Source: Pseudomonas tensinigenes (GTDB lineage Bacteria; Pseudomonadota; Gammaproteobacteria; Pseudomonadales; Pseudomonadaceae). From it: a stretch of 64,000 nt of DNA. Positions 53,618 to 63,427 of the stretch are shown piece by piece; the first letter of the stretch is position 1, and the number at the start of each line of letters is the position of its first letter. The notes under the pieces are model-generated. The model saw only the letters and a list, made by a program, of their open reading frames with translations. It had not been told where the DNA came from and searched no databases. Location: assembly GCF_014268445.2 (NCBI RefSeq), contig NZ_CP077089.1, forward strand, positions 1,667,501 through 1,731,500. The letters run 5' to 3'. A program made the position numbers and the translations under genes.

Positions 53618-56600
53618 TGGCCAGCCTCTTTAGGAGTTTCAGTCGCTTCATCCTCGTCAGCGATCTTACGCTGGCCGATGGACGAAACCGTAACGAAGAA
53701 CAGTGGGACCCAGAAGATCGCCAGGATCGTGGCCGTGAGCATACCGCCAATCACGCCGGTACCGATCGCATGTTGACTGCCTGAACCTGCGCCAGTGGAG
53801 ATCGCCAACGGTACAACACCGAGGACGAAGGCCAGCGAGGTCATGATGATCGGGCGCAGACGCATGCGGCAGGCTTCGATCGCCGCATCACGCAGGCTGC
53901 GTCCCTGTTCATGCAGTTCCTTGGCGAATTCGACGATCAGAATGGCGTTTTTAGCCGCCAGACCGATGGTCGTCAACAGGCCCACCTGGAAGTAAACGTC
54001 GTTGGACAGACCGCGCAGGCTGGTGGCCAGCAGCGCACCGATGATCCCCAGTGGCACCACGAGCATAACCGCGATCGGAATCGACCAGCTCTCGTACAAC
54101 GCCGCCAGACACAGGAACACCATCAGCAGCGACAGAGCGTACAGCGCGGGCGCTTGCGAACCCGACAGACGTTCCTCATAGGACAGACCGGTCCAGGAGA
54201 TACCGACACCCGCCGGCAGCTTCTTGGCAATCGCTTCGACTTCGGCCATCGCTTCACCGGTGGAATAACCCGGCGCTGGCGAACCGAGCACTTCCATCGC
54301 TTCTACGCCGTTGTAACGGGCCAGCTTCGGCGAACCGTAGATCCACTCGCCTTTGGCGAACGCGGAGAACGGCACCATGGTCCCGGCGTTGTTGCGCACG
54401 TACCATTTCTTCAAGTCTTCAGGGCTCATGCGAGCACCGGCCTGACCTTGCACGTAAACCTTCTTCACACGACCACGGTCGATGAAGTCGTTGACGTAGC
54501 TACTACCGAAGGAGATCGACAGCGTGCTGTTGATGTCGGTGAGGCTCAAGCCAAGGGCCTGGGCTTTCTCGTCGTCGATTTCCAGGTGGTATTGCGGTTC
54601 ATCGTTCAGGCCGTTCGGACGCACCTGATAGAGCACCTTGCTCTGAGCGGCGAGGCCGAGGAACTGGTTACGCGCTTCCATCAGCTTTTCGTGCCCGATA
54701 CCGGCGCGGTCCTGCAGGAACACGTCGAAACCGGTGGCGTTACCCAACTCCAGTACCGCAGGCGGGGCGAAAGCGAACACCATGGCATCGCGGAAACTGA
54801 AGAAGTGTTGCTGGGCACGTTGGGCCAGGGCAAACACGCTGTTGTCCGAGTTACGCTCGTCCCACGGCTTGAGCATGATGAACGCCAGGCCAGAGCTCTG
54901 ACCGCGACCGGCGAAGTTGAAGCCGTTCACGGTGAACACCGAGGACACCGCGCCTGCTTCTTTATCCAGCAGGTAGCTGCGCATTTCGTCGATCACCACC
55001 TGAGTACGCTCGGCACTCGAACCGGCCGGGGTCTGCACCTGGGCGAACAGTACGCCTTGGTCTTCTTCCGGCAGGAACGCGGTTGGAATGCGGGTAAACA
55101 GCCAGATCATGCCGACCACGATCAGCAGATAAGCCAGCAGGTACGGCGCTTTGCGCGACAGCATGTTGCCGACACCGCGCTCGTAGCTCTGCACACCACG
55201 GTCGAAATTGCGGTTGAACCAGCCAAAGAAACCCTTCTTCGGCGTGCCATGCTCGCCTTTCGGAATCGCCTTGAGCATGGTGGCGCACAGCGCCGGGGTG
55301 AAGATCAGCGCAACCAGAACCGACAGGGCCATGGCCGAAACGATGGTGATCGAGAACTGCTTGTAGATCACACCGGTGGAACCGCTGAAGAACGCCATCG
55401 GCAACAGTACCGCCGACAGCACCAGCGCGATACCGACCAGTGCGCCCTGGATCTGGCCCATGGACTTCTTGGTCGCTTCCTTCGGTGACAAGCCTTCTTC
55501 GCTCATCACCCGCTCGACGTTTTCCACCACCACGATGGCGTCGTCCACCAGCAAACCGATGGCCAGCACCATGCCGAACATGGTCAGGGTGTTGATGCTG
55601 AAACCGAACGCCGCGAGGATGCCGAATGTACCCAGCAATACCACCGGCACAGTCATCGTGGTGATGACGGTGGCGCGGAAGTTCTGCAGGAACAGGAACA
55701 TCACCAGGAACACCAGCACGATCGCTTCGACCAGGGTTTCAACCACACCTTTGATCGACTCGGTCACCACCGGGGTGGTGTCGTACGGGAACACCACTTC
55801 CATGCCTTGCGGGAAGAACGGCTTGAGGTCGTCAATCGTCTTGCGCAGCGCCTTGGCGGTGTCGAGGGCGTTGGCACCGTTGGCCAGTTTTACCGCCAGA
55901 CCAGAAGCCGGGCTGCCGTTGAACTGCGCGGAAATGCTCGAGTTCTCACCGCCCAGACCGACGTCAGCGACGTCGCCGACACGCACTTGCGAGCCGTCCT
56001 GGTTAACCTTCAGCAGAATCGCCTTGAACTGCTCGGCAGTCTGCAGACGGGTCTTGCCGATGATCGTCGCGTTCAACTGCTGGCCCGGCAACGCCGGCAA
56101 ACCGCCGAGCTGACCGGAAGACACCTGGACGTTCTGTGCCGAGATCGCGGTGCTGACATCGCCCGGGGTCAGGTTGTACTTGTTCAACTTGGCCGGGTCG
56201 AGCCAGATGCGCATCGCGTATTGGGCACCGAAGACCTGGAAGTCACCGACACCGGCGGTCCGCGAAATCGGGTCCTGCATGTTCGACACGATGTAGTTGG
56301 ACAAGTCGTCCTTGGTCATGCTGCCGTCACGCGATACCACGCCGATCACCAAGAGGAAGTTTTTCACTGCCTTGGTCACGCGGATACCTTGTTGCTGCAC
56401 TTCCTGCGGCAACAGCGGGGTCGCGAGGTTCAGCTTGTTCTGAACCTGCACCTGCGCGGTGTCGGAGTTGGTGCCTTGTTCGAAGGTCGCGGTGATGGTC
56501 ATGCTGCCGTCGGAGTTACTTTCCGAGGACACATAACGCAGGTTGTCGATACCGTTGAGCTGCTGCTCGATCACCTGGACCACGGTGTCCTGCACGGTTT

Positions 56601-56763
56601 GCGCCGAAGCGCCCGGGTAGGTCACGGAGATCGCAATGGCCGGCGGCGCAATGCTCGGGTACTGGTTGATCGGCAATTTCAGGATCGAAAGTGCCCCGAC
56701 CAGCATGATCACCAGGGCAATTACCCAGGCGAAAATCGGACGGTCGATGAAGAATTTTGACAT
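53614..56763 (-). CDS. ttgB: RND efflux pump inner membrane transporter (TtgB/MexB)
   Basis: This 1049-residue HAE-1 RND transporter opens [20 protein letters not shown]. It has the proton relay region [21 protein letters not shown] in the middle helices and the large periplasmic loops with [18 protein letters not shown]. Length matches the MexB/AcrB/TtgB type, which pumps antibiotics and solvents. It is the middle gene of the operon, 3 bp after ttgA. Confidence 0.96.
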   Translation of the reverse strand: MSKFFIDRPIFAWVIALVIMLVGALSILKLPINQYPSIAPPAIAISVTYPGASAQTVQDTVVQVIEQQLNGIDNLRYVSSESNSDGSMTITATFEQGTNSDTAQVQVQNKLNLATPLLPQEVQQQGIRVTKAVKNFLLVIGVVSRDGSMTKDDLSNYIVSNMQDPISRTAGVGDFQVFGAQYAMRIWLDPAKLNKYNLTPGDVSTAISAQNVQVSSGQLGGLPALPGQQLNATIIGKTRLQTAEQFKAILLKVNQDGSQVRVGDVADVGLGGENSSISAQFNGSPASGLAVKLANGANALDTAKALRKTIDDLKPFFPQGMEVVFPYDTTPVVTESIKGVVETLVEAIVLVFLVMFLFLQNFRATVITTMTVPVVLLGTFGILAAFGFSINTLTMFGMVLAIGLLVDDAIVVVENVERVMSEEGLSPKEATKKSMGQIQGALVGIALVLSAVLLPMAFFSGSTGVIYKQFSITIVSAMALSVLVALIFTPALCATMLKAIPKGEHGTPKKGFFGWFNRNFDRGVQSYERGVGNMLSRKAPYLLAYLLIVVGMIWLFTRIPTAFLPEEDQGVLFAQVQTPAGSSAERTQVVIDEMRSYLLDKEAGAVSSVFTVNGFNFAGRGQSSGLAFIMLKPWDERNSDNSVFALAQRAQQHFFSFRDAMVFAFAPPAVLELGNATGFDVFLQDRAGIGHEKLMEARNQFLGLAAQSKVLYQVRPNGLNDEPQYHLEIDDEKAQALGLSLTDINSTLSISFGSSYVNDFIDRGRVKKVYVQGQAGARMSPEDLKKWYVRNNAGTMVPFSAFAKGEWIYGSPKLARYNGVEAMEVLGSPAPGYSTGEAMAEVEAIAKKLPAGVGISWTGLSYEERLSGSQAPALYALSLLMVFLCLAALYESWSIPIAVMLVVPLGIIGALLATSLRGLSNDVYFQVGLLTTIGLAAKNAILIVEFAKELHEQGRSLRDAAIEACRMRLRPIIMTSLAFVLGVVPLAISTGAGSGSQHAIGTGVIGGMLTATILAIFWVPLFFVTVSSIGQRKIADEDEATETPKEAGQ

Positions 56764-56766
56764 GGA

Positions 56767-57924
56767 TTACTCCCCTTTGCCGCCGGCGGCTTTGTCAGCT
56801 GCCTGAGCGGGGGCCGGGTTCTTGTTGCCGACATTGGTGGCTTCGGACGGGTTGACCTGAACACCCGGGCGCACGTACTGCAGCCCTTCGGTGATCAGAC
56901 GATCGCCCGCTTTCAAGCCGTCTTCGATCAGCCACTGGCTGCCAACGGTGCGGCTGGCCTTGAGCTGACGCAGTTCGACCTTGTTGTCGGCGCCGACGAC
57001 CAGTGCGGTCGGGGTGCCTTTGAGGTCGCGGGTCACGCCTTGTTGCGGCGCCAGAATGGCCGCAGCGTTGACGCCGGCCTGCAACTGGGCGCGGACGAAC
57101 ATGCCCGGCAGCAGGGTGTGATCCGGGTTCGGGAACACCGCGCGCAGGGTTACGGAACCGGTAGTCGGGTCGACCGTGACTTCGGAGAATTCCAGCTTAC
57201 CGTCGAGCTTGTACTGGCTGCCGTCTTCCAGGGTCAGTTTGACTGCTGCCGAGTTTTCACCGGATTTTTGCAGACGACCGCTTTCCAGCTCGCGGCGCAA
57301 TTCCAGCAGTTCAACCGAAGACTGGGTGACGTCGACGTAGATCGGATCGAGTTGCTGGATCGTCGCCATTGCGTCGGTCTGGCCGTTGCTGACCAATGCA
57401 CCTTCGGTGACCGATGAACGGCCGATACGCCCGGAGATCGGCGCGTAAACCTTGGTGTAACGCACGTTGATCTGCGCGCTCTGCAACGACGCTTCCGATT
57501 CCATGCGGTTGGACACGGCGGTGTCGTATTCCTGACGGCTTACGGCCTGCTCGTCGACCAGTTGCTTGTAGCGATCGGAGATCGACTTGGTCGAACGCAG
57601 GTTGGCTTCGGCGCTTTTCAGGGTCGCTTCATAGACCGACGGATCGATCTGATACAGCTGCTGGCCGGCTTTGACATCGCCGCCTTCCTTGAACAGACGC
57701 TTGAGAATGATGCCGTTGACCTGCGGTCGAACTTCCGCAACACGGAACGCACTGGTGCGACCTGGCAGCTCGGAGGTGAGGGTAAACGCTTGTGGTTGTA
57801 GGGTGACGACGCCGACCTGAGGCGGTGGAGCGGCCGGTGCCGCTTCTTCCTTTTTACATCCGCTGAGCAGCGATGCCAGGGCGACGGCAGTGACCAGAGC
57901 GGTAACAGCTGGCTTGAATTGCAT
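56767..57924 (-). CDS. ttgA: RND efflux periplasmic adaptor (TtgA/MexA)
   Basis: This 385-residue membrane fusion protein is a lipoprotein (LLSGCKKEE, Cys about 22). It shows the lipoyl/beta-barrel pattern, with GRTSAFRVAEVRPQVNGII and the matching half GRIGRSSVTEGALVSNGQ. It links TtgB to TtgC. ATG 57924 was chosen over the frame that opens at 57960 because the signal peptide starts there. First gene of the operon, divergent from ttgR. Confidence 0.95.
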   Translation of the reverse strand: MQFKPAVTALVTAVALASLLSGCKKEEAAPAAPPPQVGVVTLQPQAFTLTSELPGRTSAFRVAEVRPQVNGIILKRLFKEGGDVKAGQQLYQIDPSVYEATLKSAEANLRSTKSISDRYKQLVDEQAVSRQEYDTAVSNRMESEASLQSAQINVRYTKVYAPISGRIGRSSVTEGALVSNGQTDAMATIQQLDPIYVDVTQSSVELLELRRELESGRLQKSGENSAAVKLTLEDGSQYKLDGKLEFSEVTVDPTTGSVTLRAVFPNPDHTLLPGMFVRAQLQAGVNAAAILAPQQGVTRDLKGTPTALVVGADNKVELRQLKASRTVGSQWLIEDGLKAGDRLITEGLQYVRPGVQVNPSEATNVGNKNPAPAQAADKAAGGKGE

Positions 57925-58010
57925 GAAGATCCTCGGGTCAGGCGCGCAAAGAGCGCACAAGAAGTGTGTAAGGGTAAAAAAAGGATACCGGGTGGATAAG
58001 TAGCTTGCTA

Positions 58011-58050
58011 AGGAATATACTTACGTTCATGGTTGTTTGTAAATACCTTG
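58011..58050. promoter_or_regulatory. TtgR operator
   Basis: The sequence AGGAATATACTTACGTTCAT followed by GGTTGTTTGTAAATACC matches the known TtgR operator of P. putida (reverse-complement orientation; TTTACAAAC and GTAAGTATAT half-sites). It lies between ttgA and ttgR and overlaps their divergent promoters. Confidence 0.8.
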
Positions 58051-58190
58051 GCGTCGTATCCATCCTGTTACAAAACACGTCGCAAGGTTTGAAATTGTAG
58101 GCCGGGGAGCTGATCCGTGAGAGATCGCCCCCTCTTTATTCAGCGGATATTCAGCCATCCCTGAAACATCCTGTTTGAGGTTTTACTGTC

Positions 58191-58823
58191 ATGGTCCGTC
58201 GTACCAAAGAGGAAGCTCAAGAAACCCGTAGCCAGATTCTGGAAGCGGCGGAGAAAGCCTTTTATGAAAGGGGCGTCGCTCGAACAACGCTGGCCGACAT
58301 CGCGACAATGGCCGGCGTCACCCGCGGCGCTATTTACTGGCATTTCAGCAACAAGGCCGATCTGGTCCAGGCCATGCTGGATTCGCTGCGTGAACCGCTG
58401 GATGAATTGGCCAGGGCCAGCGAAAGTGAAGATGAGCTCGATCCATTGGGCTGCATGCGCCAACTGCTGATTCATTTGTTTCATCAAGTTGCGCTGGACC
58501 CGAAAACCCGGCGTATCAACGAAATTCTGTTTCATAAGTGCGAGTTCACCGATGAAATGTGCGATTTGCGCCAGCAGCGCCGGGACGTCAGTCTCGATTG
58601 CAATGAGCGCATCGCTCTGACGTTGCGTAATGCGGTCAATCGCGGCCAGTTGCCGGAAGATCTCGACACTGCCCGTGCGGCCATCAGCATTCACAGCTAT
58701 ATCGATGGCCTTCTGTATGGATGGCTGCTGGCGCCGGACAGCTTTGAGCTGCATGCCGAGGCTGAGCGTTGGGTCGATACAGGGTTGGATATGCTGCGCC
58801 TGAGCCCCAGCCTGCGCAAATGA
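58191..58823 (+). CDS. ttgR: TetR-family repressor TtgR
   Basis: The 210-residue repressor opens with [20 protein letters not shown], then has the helix-turn-helix [25 protein letters not shown] and a C-terminal ligand-binding domain. It is divergent from ttgABC and binds the operator at 58011-58050 in the family model; drugs and flavonoids release it. Start ATG 58191 matches homologues. Confidence 0.95.
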   Translation: MVRRTKEEAQETRSQILEAAEKAFYERGVARTTLADIATMAGVTRGAIYWHFSNKADLVQAMLDSLREPLDELARASESEDELDPLGCMRQLLIHLFHQVALDPKTRRINEILFHKCEFTDEMCDLRQQRRDVSLDCNERIALTLRNAVNRGQLPEDLDTARAAISIHSYIDGLLYGWLLAPDSFELHAEAERWVDTGLDMLRLSPSLRK

Positions 58824-58959
58824 AACAAATGCGTAATTGGCACAGGTTATGTCAATTGACCTGCCTTTACACAGACCTGCGGCGGGGAGTTTATACGTAG
58901 CGAACTACGCATTTTGTAGGGAATTTGTGTCGTCTGTGTGAATGAGTGTGAGCCGCTTG

Positions 58960-59107
58960 CCCTCACCCTAGCCCTCTCCCAGAGGGAGAGGGGACTGACC
59001 GAGGTGTTCTTGCAAGTTACACCGGCCTGAAAAACCCAGTCGAACTCCGAATTTAAAAACTACACAAATCGGCCCCCTCTCCCTCGGGAGAGGGCTGGGG
59101 TGAGGGG
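58960..59107. repeat. inverted CCCTCACCC palindrome pair
   Basis: CCCTCACCCTAGCCCTCTCC at the left faces GGGAGAGGGCTGGGGTGAGG at the right, with GAGGGAGAGG-type hairpins in each half. Related units lie at 34816-35190. Confidence 0.85.
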
Positions 59108-59149
59108 CTGCGTACTCAGCCGCGCAATCAATCTCCCGGCGAACACAAA

Positions 59150-59181
59150 AAAGCCCCCGACTCTCAAAAGTCGGGGGCTTT
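59150..59181 (-). terminator. terminator of the arsR-MFS-xenB operon
   Basis: The stem AAAGCCCCCGACT...AGTCGGGGGCTTT with A-rich left flank gives a strong terminator on the minus strand 14 bp after xenB. A T-rich right flank makes it partly bidirectional. Confidence 0.85.
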
Positions 59182-59194
59182 GTGTTTCTACTGC

Positions 59195-60244
59195 TTACAG
59201 CGCTGGATAGTCGATATAACCTACCGGGCCTTTCGCGTAGAACAACTCCGGCCGCGCATCATTCAACGGCGCATCCGCCTTCAAACGAGCCGGCAGATCC
59301 GGGTTGGCAATAAACGGCACACCAAACGCCACAGCGTCAGCCTTGCCACTGGCCAGCCATTCGTTGGCGCTGTCCTTGGTGAATTTTTCGTTGGCGATGT
59401 ACGGGCCACCGAACGCTTCTTTCAGTTGCGGGCCGAGGCTGTCGGCACCTTCTTTCTCACGGGAGCAGATGAACGCGATGCCGCGTTTGCCCAGTTCACG
59501 TGCGACGTAGGTGAAGGTTTCCGCCAGGTTGTCATCGCCCATGTCGTGGGAATCGGCGCGCGGTGCCAGGTGCACACCGACACGGCCGGCGCCCCAGACT
59601 TCGATCGCCGCGTCAGTCACTTCCAGCAGCAGACGCGCACGGTTTTCCAGCGAGCCGCCGTAGTTGTCAGTGCGCTGGTTGGTGCTGCTTTGCAGGAACT
59701 GGTCGAGCAGGTAACCGTTGGCACCGTGGATTTCCACGCCGTCGAAACCGGCGGCTTTGGCGTTTTCGGCGCCGGTGCGGTAGGCGTCGACGATGTCGGC
59801 GATTTCAGCGGTTTCCAGAGCGCGTGGGGTTGGATAGTCGGCCATTGGACGAACCAGGCTGACGTGACCTTTCGGCTGGATGGCGCTTGGTGCCACTGGC
59901 GCTTCACCGTTGAGGTACGACGGGTGGGAAACCCGGCCGACGTGCCACAGTTGCAGGAAGATCTTGCCGCCAGCGCCGTGAATGGCTTTGGTCACGTTGG
60001 CCCAGCCGCGCACTTGATCGTTGGACCAGATGCCCGGGGTGTCAGGATAGCCAACGCCCATTGGCGTCACCGACGTGGCTTCGCTGAGGATCAGGCCAGC
60101 GGACGCGCGTTGTACGTAGTATTCCGCCATCAGCGCGTTCGGCACGCGGCCTTCGTCGGCGCGGCAGCGGGTCAGTGGGGCCATGATGATGCGGTTGGCC
60201 AGCTCGATGTCACCCAGTTTGATCGGATCAAAAATAGTTGCCAT
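59195..60244 (-). CDS. xenB: xenobiotic reductase XenB (Old Yellow Enzyme family)
   Basis: This 349-residue FMN enzyme reduces activated alkenes and nitro groups with NADPH. It opens LFDPIKLG-like (ATIFDPIKLGDIELANRIIM) with MAPLTRCRADEGRVPN and ILSEATSVTPMGVGYPDTPG. The proton-donor pair His/Asn is visible in EIHGANGYLLDQFLQ. Sequence is very close to what I recall of XenB from P. fluorescens. Last gene of the leftward operon with an MFS exporter and an ArsR-type regulator. Confidence 0.9.
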   Translation of the reverse strand: MATIFDPIKLGDIELANRIIMAPLTRCRADEGRVPNALMAEYYVQRASAGLILSEATSVTPMGVGYPDTPGIWSNDQVRGWANVTKAIHGAGGKIFLQLWHVGRVSHPSYLNGEAPVAPSAIQPKGHVSLVRPMADYPTPRALETAEIADIVDAYRTGAENAKAAGFDGVEIHGANGYLLDQFLQSSTNQRTDNYGGSLENRARLLLEVTDAAIEVWGAGRVGVHLAPRADSHDMGDDNLAETFTYVARELGKRGIAFICSREKEGADSLGPQLKEAFGGPYIANEKFTKDSANEWLASGKADAVAFGVPFIANPDLPARLKADAPLNDARPELFYAKGPVGYIDYPAL

Positions 60245-60272
60245 GTCTACAACCCTCGTAAGTAAAAGTTAA

Positions 60273-61439
60273 TCAGTTAGTTGCCGGGGCCAGATCGGCA
60301 TTGCCGTTCTGACGGAAAGTAATCAGGGTCACCAGCAGGGCGAGCACGGCCAGTGCGGCGGCTGCGAGCGGCACGCTGGTCAGGCCGTAACCGTGGGCGA
60401 TGACGCTGCCGCCGACCCAGGCGCCAAGAGCGTTACCGACGTTGAAGGCGCCGATGTTCAGGGTCGACACCAGGTTCGGTGCGGCTTTGCCGAAGGTCAC
60501 CACGTTGACTTGCAGCGCCGGCACGGCGGCAAAACACGCGGTGGCCCAGAGGAACAGGGTGATTTCGGTCGGGATCAGCGCGACGCTGGTCCAGGTCAGC
60601 ACGCTGGAGACCACGGCCATGGTGATGAACACGCCGATCAGCGTGGCGGCCATGCCCTTGTCGGCGAGTTTGCCGCCGATGATGTTGCCGACGGTCAGGC
60701 CCAGGCCGATCAGCATCAGCGTCCAGGTCACGCCACGCGGCGACACACCGGTGACTTCGCCGAGCAGCGGGGCGACGTAGGTGAACAGAGTGAAGACGGA
60801 TGCGGCGAACAGCGCGGTCATGCTCAGCGACAGCCAGATCCCGGCACCTTTAAGGGCGGCGAGTTCGGCGCGCATATCGAGTTTCTCTTCGTCACGCTTG
60901 GATGGCAGGAAGCGGATCAGGCCAATCAGCGCAATCACGCCGATAACGGTCACCGCCCAGAAGGTCGAGCGCCAGCCGTATTGCTGACCCAGCGCAGTGC
61001 CCAGCGGCACACCGAGGACGTTGGCCAGGGTCAGGCCGGTGAACATCAAAGCCACTGCCGAAGCGCGTTTATTCGCCGGCACCAGATTGGCCGCCACTAC
61101 CGAGCCGATGCCGAAGAACGCACCGTGGCACAGCGCGGTGATCACCCGGGCAAACATCAGCACGTTGTAATCACTGGCCATCGCACAGAGCAGGTTGCCG
61201 ACAATAAAGATGCCCATCAACGCCACCAGCGCCGCTTTACGCGGCAGTCTGGCGGTGGCCATGGCCATGAACGGCGCACCGATCGCCACGCCCAAGGCGT
61301 AACCGGTCACCAGCCAGCCGGCGCCGGGGATCGACACACCGAGGTCGGCCGCCACATTGGGCAGCAGGCCCATGATGACGAATTCGGTGGTGCCGATGGC
61401 GAAGGCGCTCAAGGCGAGGATGAGTAGCGAGAGGGGCAT
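60273..61439 (-). CDS. MFS exporter, DHA1/AraJ-like
   Basis: This is a 388-residue, 12-helix transporter of the drug:H+ antiporter type. It opens with LSAFAIGTTEFVIMGLLPNVA (the TTEF motif of the AraJ/YdhP subfamily), has motif C-like GFALGVAIGAP in the form GYALGVAIGAPFMA, and later GALGAWVGG. It lies between the ArsR-type regulator and xenB, so it may export the compound that the regulator senses. Substrate unknown. Confidence 0.85.
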   Translation of the reverse strand: MPLSLLILALSAFAIGTTEFVIMGLLPNVAADLGVSIPGAGWLVTGYALGVAIGAPFMAMATARLPRKAALVALMGIFIVGNLLCAMASDYNVLMFARVITALCHGAFFGIGSVVAANLVPANKRASAVALMFTGLTLANVLGVPLGTALGQQYGWRSTFWAVTVIGVIALIGLIRFLPSKRDEEKLDMRAELAALKGAGIWLSLSMTALFAASVFTLFTYVAPLLGEVTGVSPRGVTWTLMLIGLGLTVGNIIGGKLADKGMAATLIGVFITMAVVSSVLTWTSVALIPTEITLFLWATACFAAVPALQVNVVTFGKAAPNLVSTLNIGAFNVGNALGAWVGGSVIAHGYGLTSVPLAAAALAVLALLVTLITFRQNGNADLAPATN

Positions 61440-61473
61440 GCAGGTTTCCTTGTCGGCTGGCTGACGTTAAGGG

Positions 61474-61776
61474 TCAGAGCTCTTTACTGAGGGTGCTGAG
61501 AAACGCCTGGATCACGTCCTCGTTACGTTTGAAAAAGTGCCATTGCCCGGCCTTCTGGCTGCTGATCAGACCGGCGCGCTGCAACGTCGCGAGGTGCGCA
61601 GAAACGGTCGACTGCGACAGGCCGCAGCGTTGATCGATCTGCCCGGCGCAGATGCCGTATTCGTGGTTGTGCAACTGTTCCGGAAATTCGTTCTTCGGGT
61701 CTTTCAGCCAGTTGAGGATGTCTCGCCGTACTGGGTGCGCCAGGGCTTTTATTATTTCGTCGAGGTCGAGGTTCAT
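61474..61776 (-). CDS. ArsR-family helix-turn-helix regulator
   Basis: This 100-residue winged-helix regulator has ALAHPVRRDILNWLKDP in the first helix and GLSQSTVSAHLATLQRAGLIS as recognition helix. It shows one CAGQIDQRC segment with two cysteines seven apart, which could sense electrophiles or metals, but no typical metal-site CxC. It is first in the operon with the MFS and xenB genes and probably represses it from the repeat-rich upstream region. Confidence 0.85.
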   Translation of the reverse strand: MNLDLDEIIKALAHPVRRDILNWLKDPKNEFPEQLHNHEYGICAGQIDQRCGLSQSTVSAHLATLQRAGLISSQKAGQWHFFKRNEDVIQAFLSTLSKEL

Positions 61777-61946
61777 GGCAGAGTGCTCACAATGTGTACA
61801 ACGCTATATCGCGATGTGGCGAAATATAAATCGTTAGATCGCGATACACCAATATGATTTTGATCTGACGTCAGCATAAATTGGTATATCGCGTTATAAC
61901 GATACGATGGTGTATGGATTGCGGGTCGCAGTGCTAAGCTGCGCCC
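61777..61946. promoter_or_regulatory. promoter region with repeated ATCGCGAT-type sites
   Basis: Between the ArsR-type gene and acpH. It contains several near-copies of one core: CTATATCGCGATG (about 61803), TTAGATCGCGATACA (about 61834) and GTATATCGCGTTATAACGAT (about 61884). These AT-rich dyads probably are the regulator's binding sites. Confidence 0.6.
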
Positions 61947-62531
61947 ATGAACTATCTCGCACATTTACACCTCGGTGGCCAGCGCCCCGGGCAACTGCTC
62001 GGCAGTCTGTATGGCGATTTCGTCAAAGGCCGGCTGCAAGGGCAGTTTGCGCCGGAGGTGGAAGCGGCCATTCAATTGCATCGACGGATTGACGTGTTCA
62101 CTGATCGCCATCCGCTGGTGGACATTGCCCTGGGGCGATTTTCCGATACCCGCCGGCGTTATGCCGGGATCGTGCTCGATGTGTTTTTCGATCATTGCCT
62201 GGCGCGGGACTGGAGGCTGTATGCCGATCAGCCGCTGGAGGTTTTCACCGCTGATGTGTATCGGGTGCTGACCCGCGAGCGGGAACTGCCCGAGCGCCTG
62301 GCGAAGATCGCCCCGCACATGGTTGCCAATGACTGGTTGGGGTCGTATCAGGAATTTGAAGTGCTGGAACAGGTGTTGCGCGGGATCTCGCGGCGACTGA
62401 CCCGGCCGGAAGAGCTGGCGGGAGCGATGCAGGAATTGCGGCGGTTGTATGAGCCGCTCAGTGAAGACTTCAGATTGTTTTACCCCCAACTCCAGGACTT
62501 CGCCCAAAACCCTGATCCAATGAGGATCTAA
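61947..62531 (+). CDS. acpH: acyl carrier protein phosphodiesterase
   Basis: This 194-residue protein of the AcpH (ACP hydrolase) family removes the phosphopantetheine arm from ACP. The family pattern MNYLAHLHLGGQRPGQLLGSL with GDFVKGRL is at the start, followed by IQLHRRIDVFTDRHPLV, whose His/Asp residues bind metal, and FFDHCLARDW. ATG 61947. It stands alone and is followed by a REPIN. Confidence 0.92.
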   Translation: MNYLAHLHLGGQRPGQLLGSLYGDFVKGRLQGQFAPEVEAAIQLHRRIDVFTDRHPLVDIALGRFSDTRRRYAGIVLDVFFDHCLARDWRLYADQPLEVFTADVYRVLTRERELPERLAKIAPHMVANDWLGSYQEFEVLEQVLRGISRRLTRPEELAGAMQELRRLYEPLSEDFRLFYPQLQDFAQNPDPMRI

Positions 62532-62532
62532 A

Positions 62533-62622
62533 TGTGGGAGCGAGCCTGCTCGCGAAGGCGGCGTGTCATTCAGCATCTATATTGGCTGAGACACCGCTTT
62601 CGCGAGCAGGCTCGCTCCCACA
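62533..62622. repeat. REPIN
   Basis: Inverted pair of GTGGGAGCGAGCCTGCTCGC between the convergent acpH and acyltransferase genes, starting 2 bp after the acpH stop. Confidence 0.9.
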
Positions 62623-62632
62623 GGGGGGGATT

Positions 62633-63427
62633 TCAAGCAGCAATCAATTCACCTGCGCGACGCGGTTCGGCCGGTTTCGCCACCTCGCCAAACAACGCTT
62701 TTTGCACCGCCTGCTGCGCTTCAAACGCCAGCGCCGCACGCTCACGACCCTGACAGGCTATCGGCTTGAGCAGGTGCACTTCAACGTCGCCGCAATCATT
62801 GCTGAACAGGCGCATCAGGTGCGAGAGCAGATCATCGTCACCAATAAACGGCGCCAGCCCATCGATCTCTCCATCACGCAGATAACGGATCGCCACCGGT
62901 TGCAGCATCACCTCGGAATCAATCGCTGCCGCCAGCAAGCGACCATGAAAGGTGCGCAAAGAACGGCCGTCGGTGGTGGTGCCTTCCGGGAACATCAGCA
63001 AGGCGTGATCGGTTTGCAGGTGACGGGTCATCTGCTTGCGGATCAACTGGCTGTCGCCCGAACCGCGACGAATGAACAGGCTGCCGGCCTTCGCCGCGAG
63101 CCAACCGGCCACAGGCCAGGTGCGCACTTCAGCCTTGGACAGAAACGACAGCGGCGTGAGCATCCCCAGCAGCGGAATATCAGTCCACGACACATGATTG
63201 CTGACCCACAGCATCGGCTGTTTCGGCAACTCACCGTGCACCGTCACGCGAAAGGGCAGGGCATTACTCAGGCGCGCCATGAAAAAGCGCGACCAGCGCT
63301 GACGCCGTTCCATCGAATGTGCCAAACCAATTCGCTCGAATACGCCGAAGACGCTGGCCATGGTCAAACCCAGCGACACCACCAACAGCACTCGCGCGAT
63401 CCGCGCGTACACCCGCAACCGGCTCAT
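62633..63427 (-). CDS. olsA: 1-acyl-glycerol-3-phosphate-type acyltransferase, OlsA-like
   Basis: This 264-residue PlsC-family O-acyltransferase is membrane-bound, with an N-terminal helix. The catalytic motif HX4D is in SNHVSWTDIP (about 77-86) and the second motif is FPEGTTTDG. It directly follows the olsB-like gene with a one-base overlap (TAATG), and this pairing in Pseudomonas makes ornithine lipids: OlsB makes lyso-ornithine lipid, OlsA adds the second acyl chain. ATG 63427. Confidence 0.88.
   Translation of the reverse strand: MSRLRVYARIARVLLVVSLGLTMASVFGVFERIGLAHSMERRQRWSRFFMARLSNALPFRVTVHGELPKQPMLWVSNHVSWTDIPLLGMLTPLSFLSKAEVRTWPVAGWLAAKAGSLFIRRGSGDSQLIRKQMTRHLQTDHALLMFPEGTTTDGRSLRTFHGRLLAAAIDSEVMLQPVAIRYLRDGEIDGLAPFIGDDDLLSHLMRLFSNDCGDVEVHLLKPIACQGRERAALAFEAQQAVQKALFGEVAKPAEPRRAGELIAA

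Larger units (their letters stand above)
58824..59194. other. intergenic region between ttgR and xenB with repeat element
   Basis: Most of this 371-bp region is a repeat (about 58960-59107). Two inverted copies of the CCCTCACCCTAGCCCTCTCC palindrome family flank a 70-bp centre, and the same motif is repeated in the island at 34353-35505. A terminator for xenB follows (59150-59181). No gene seen. Confidence 0.7.
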
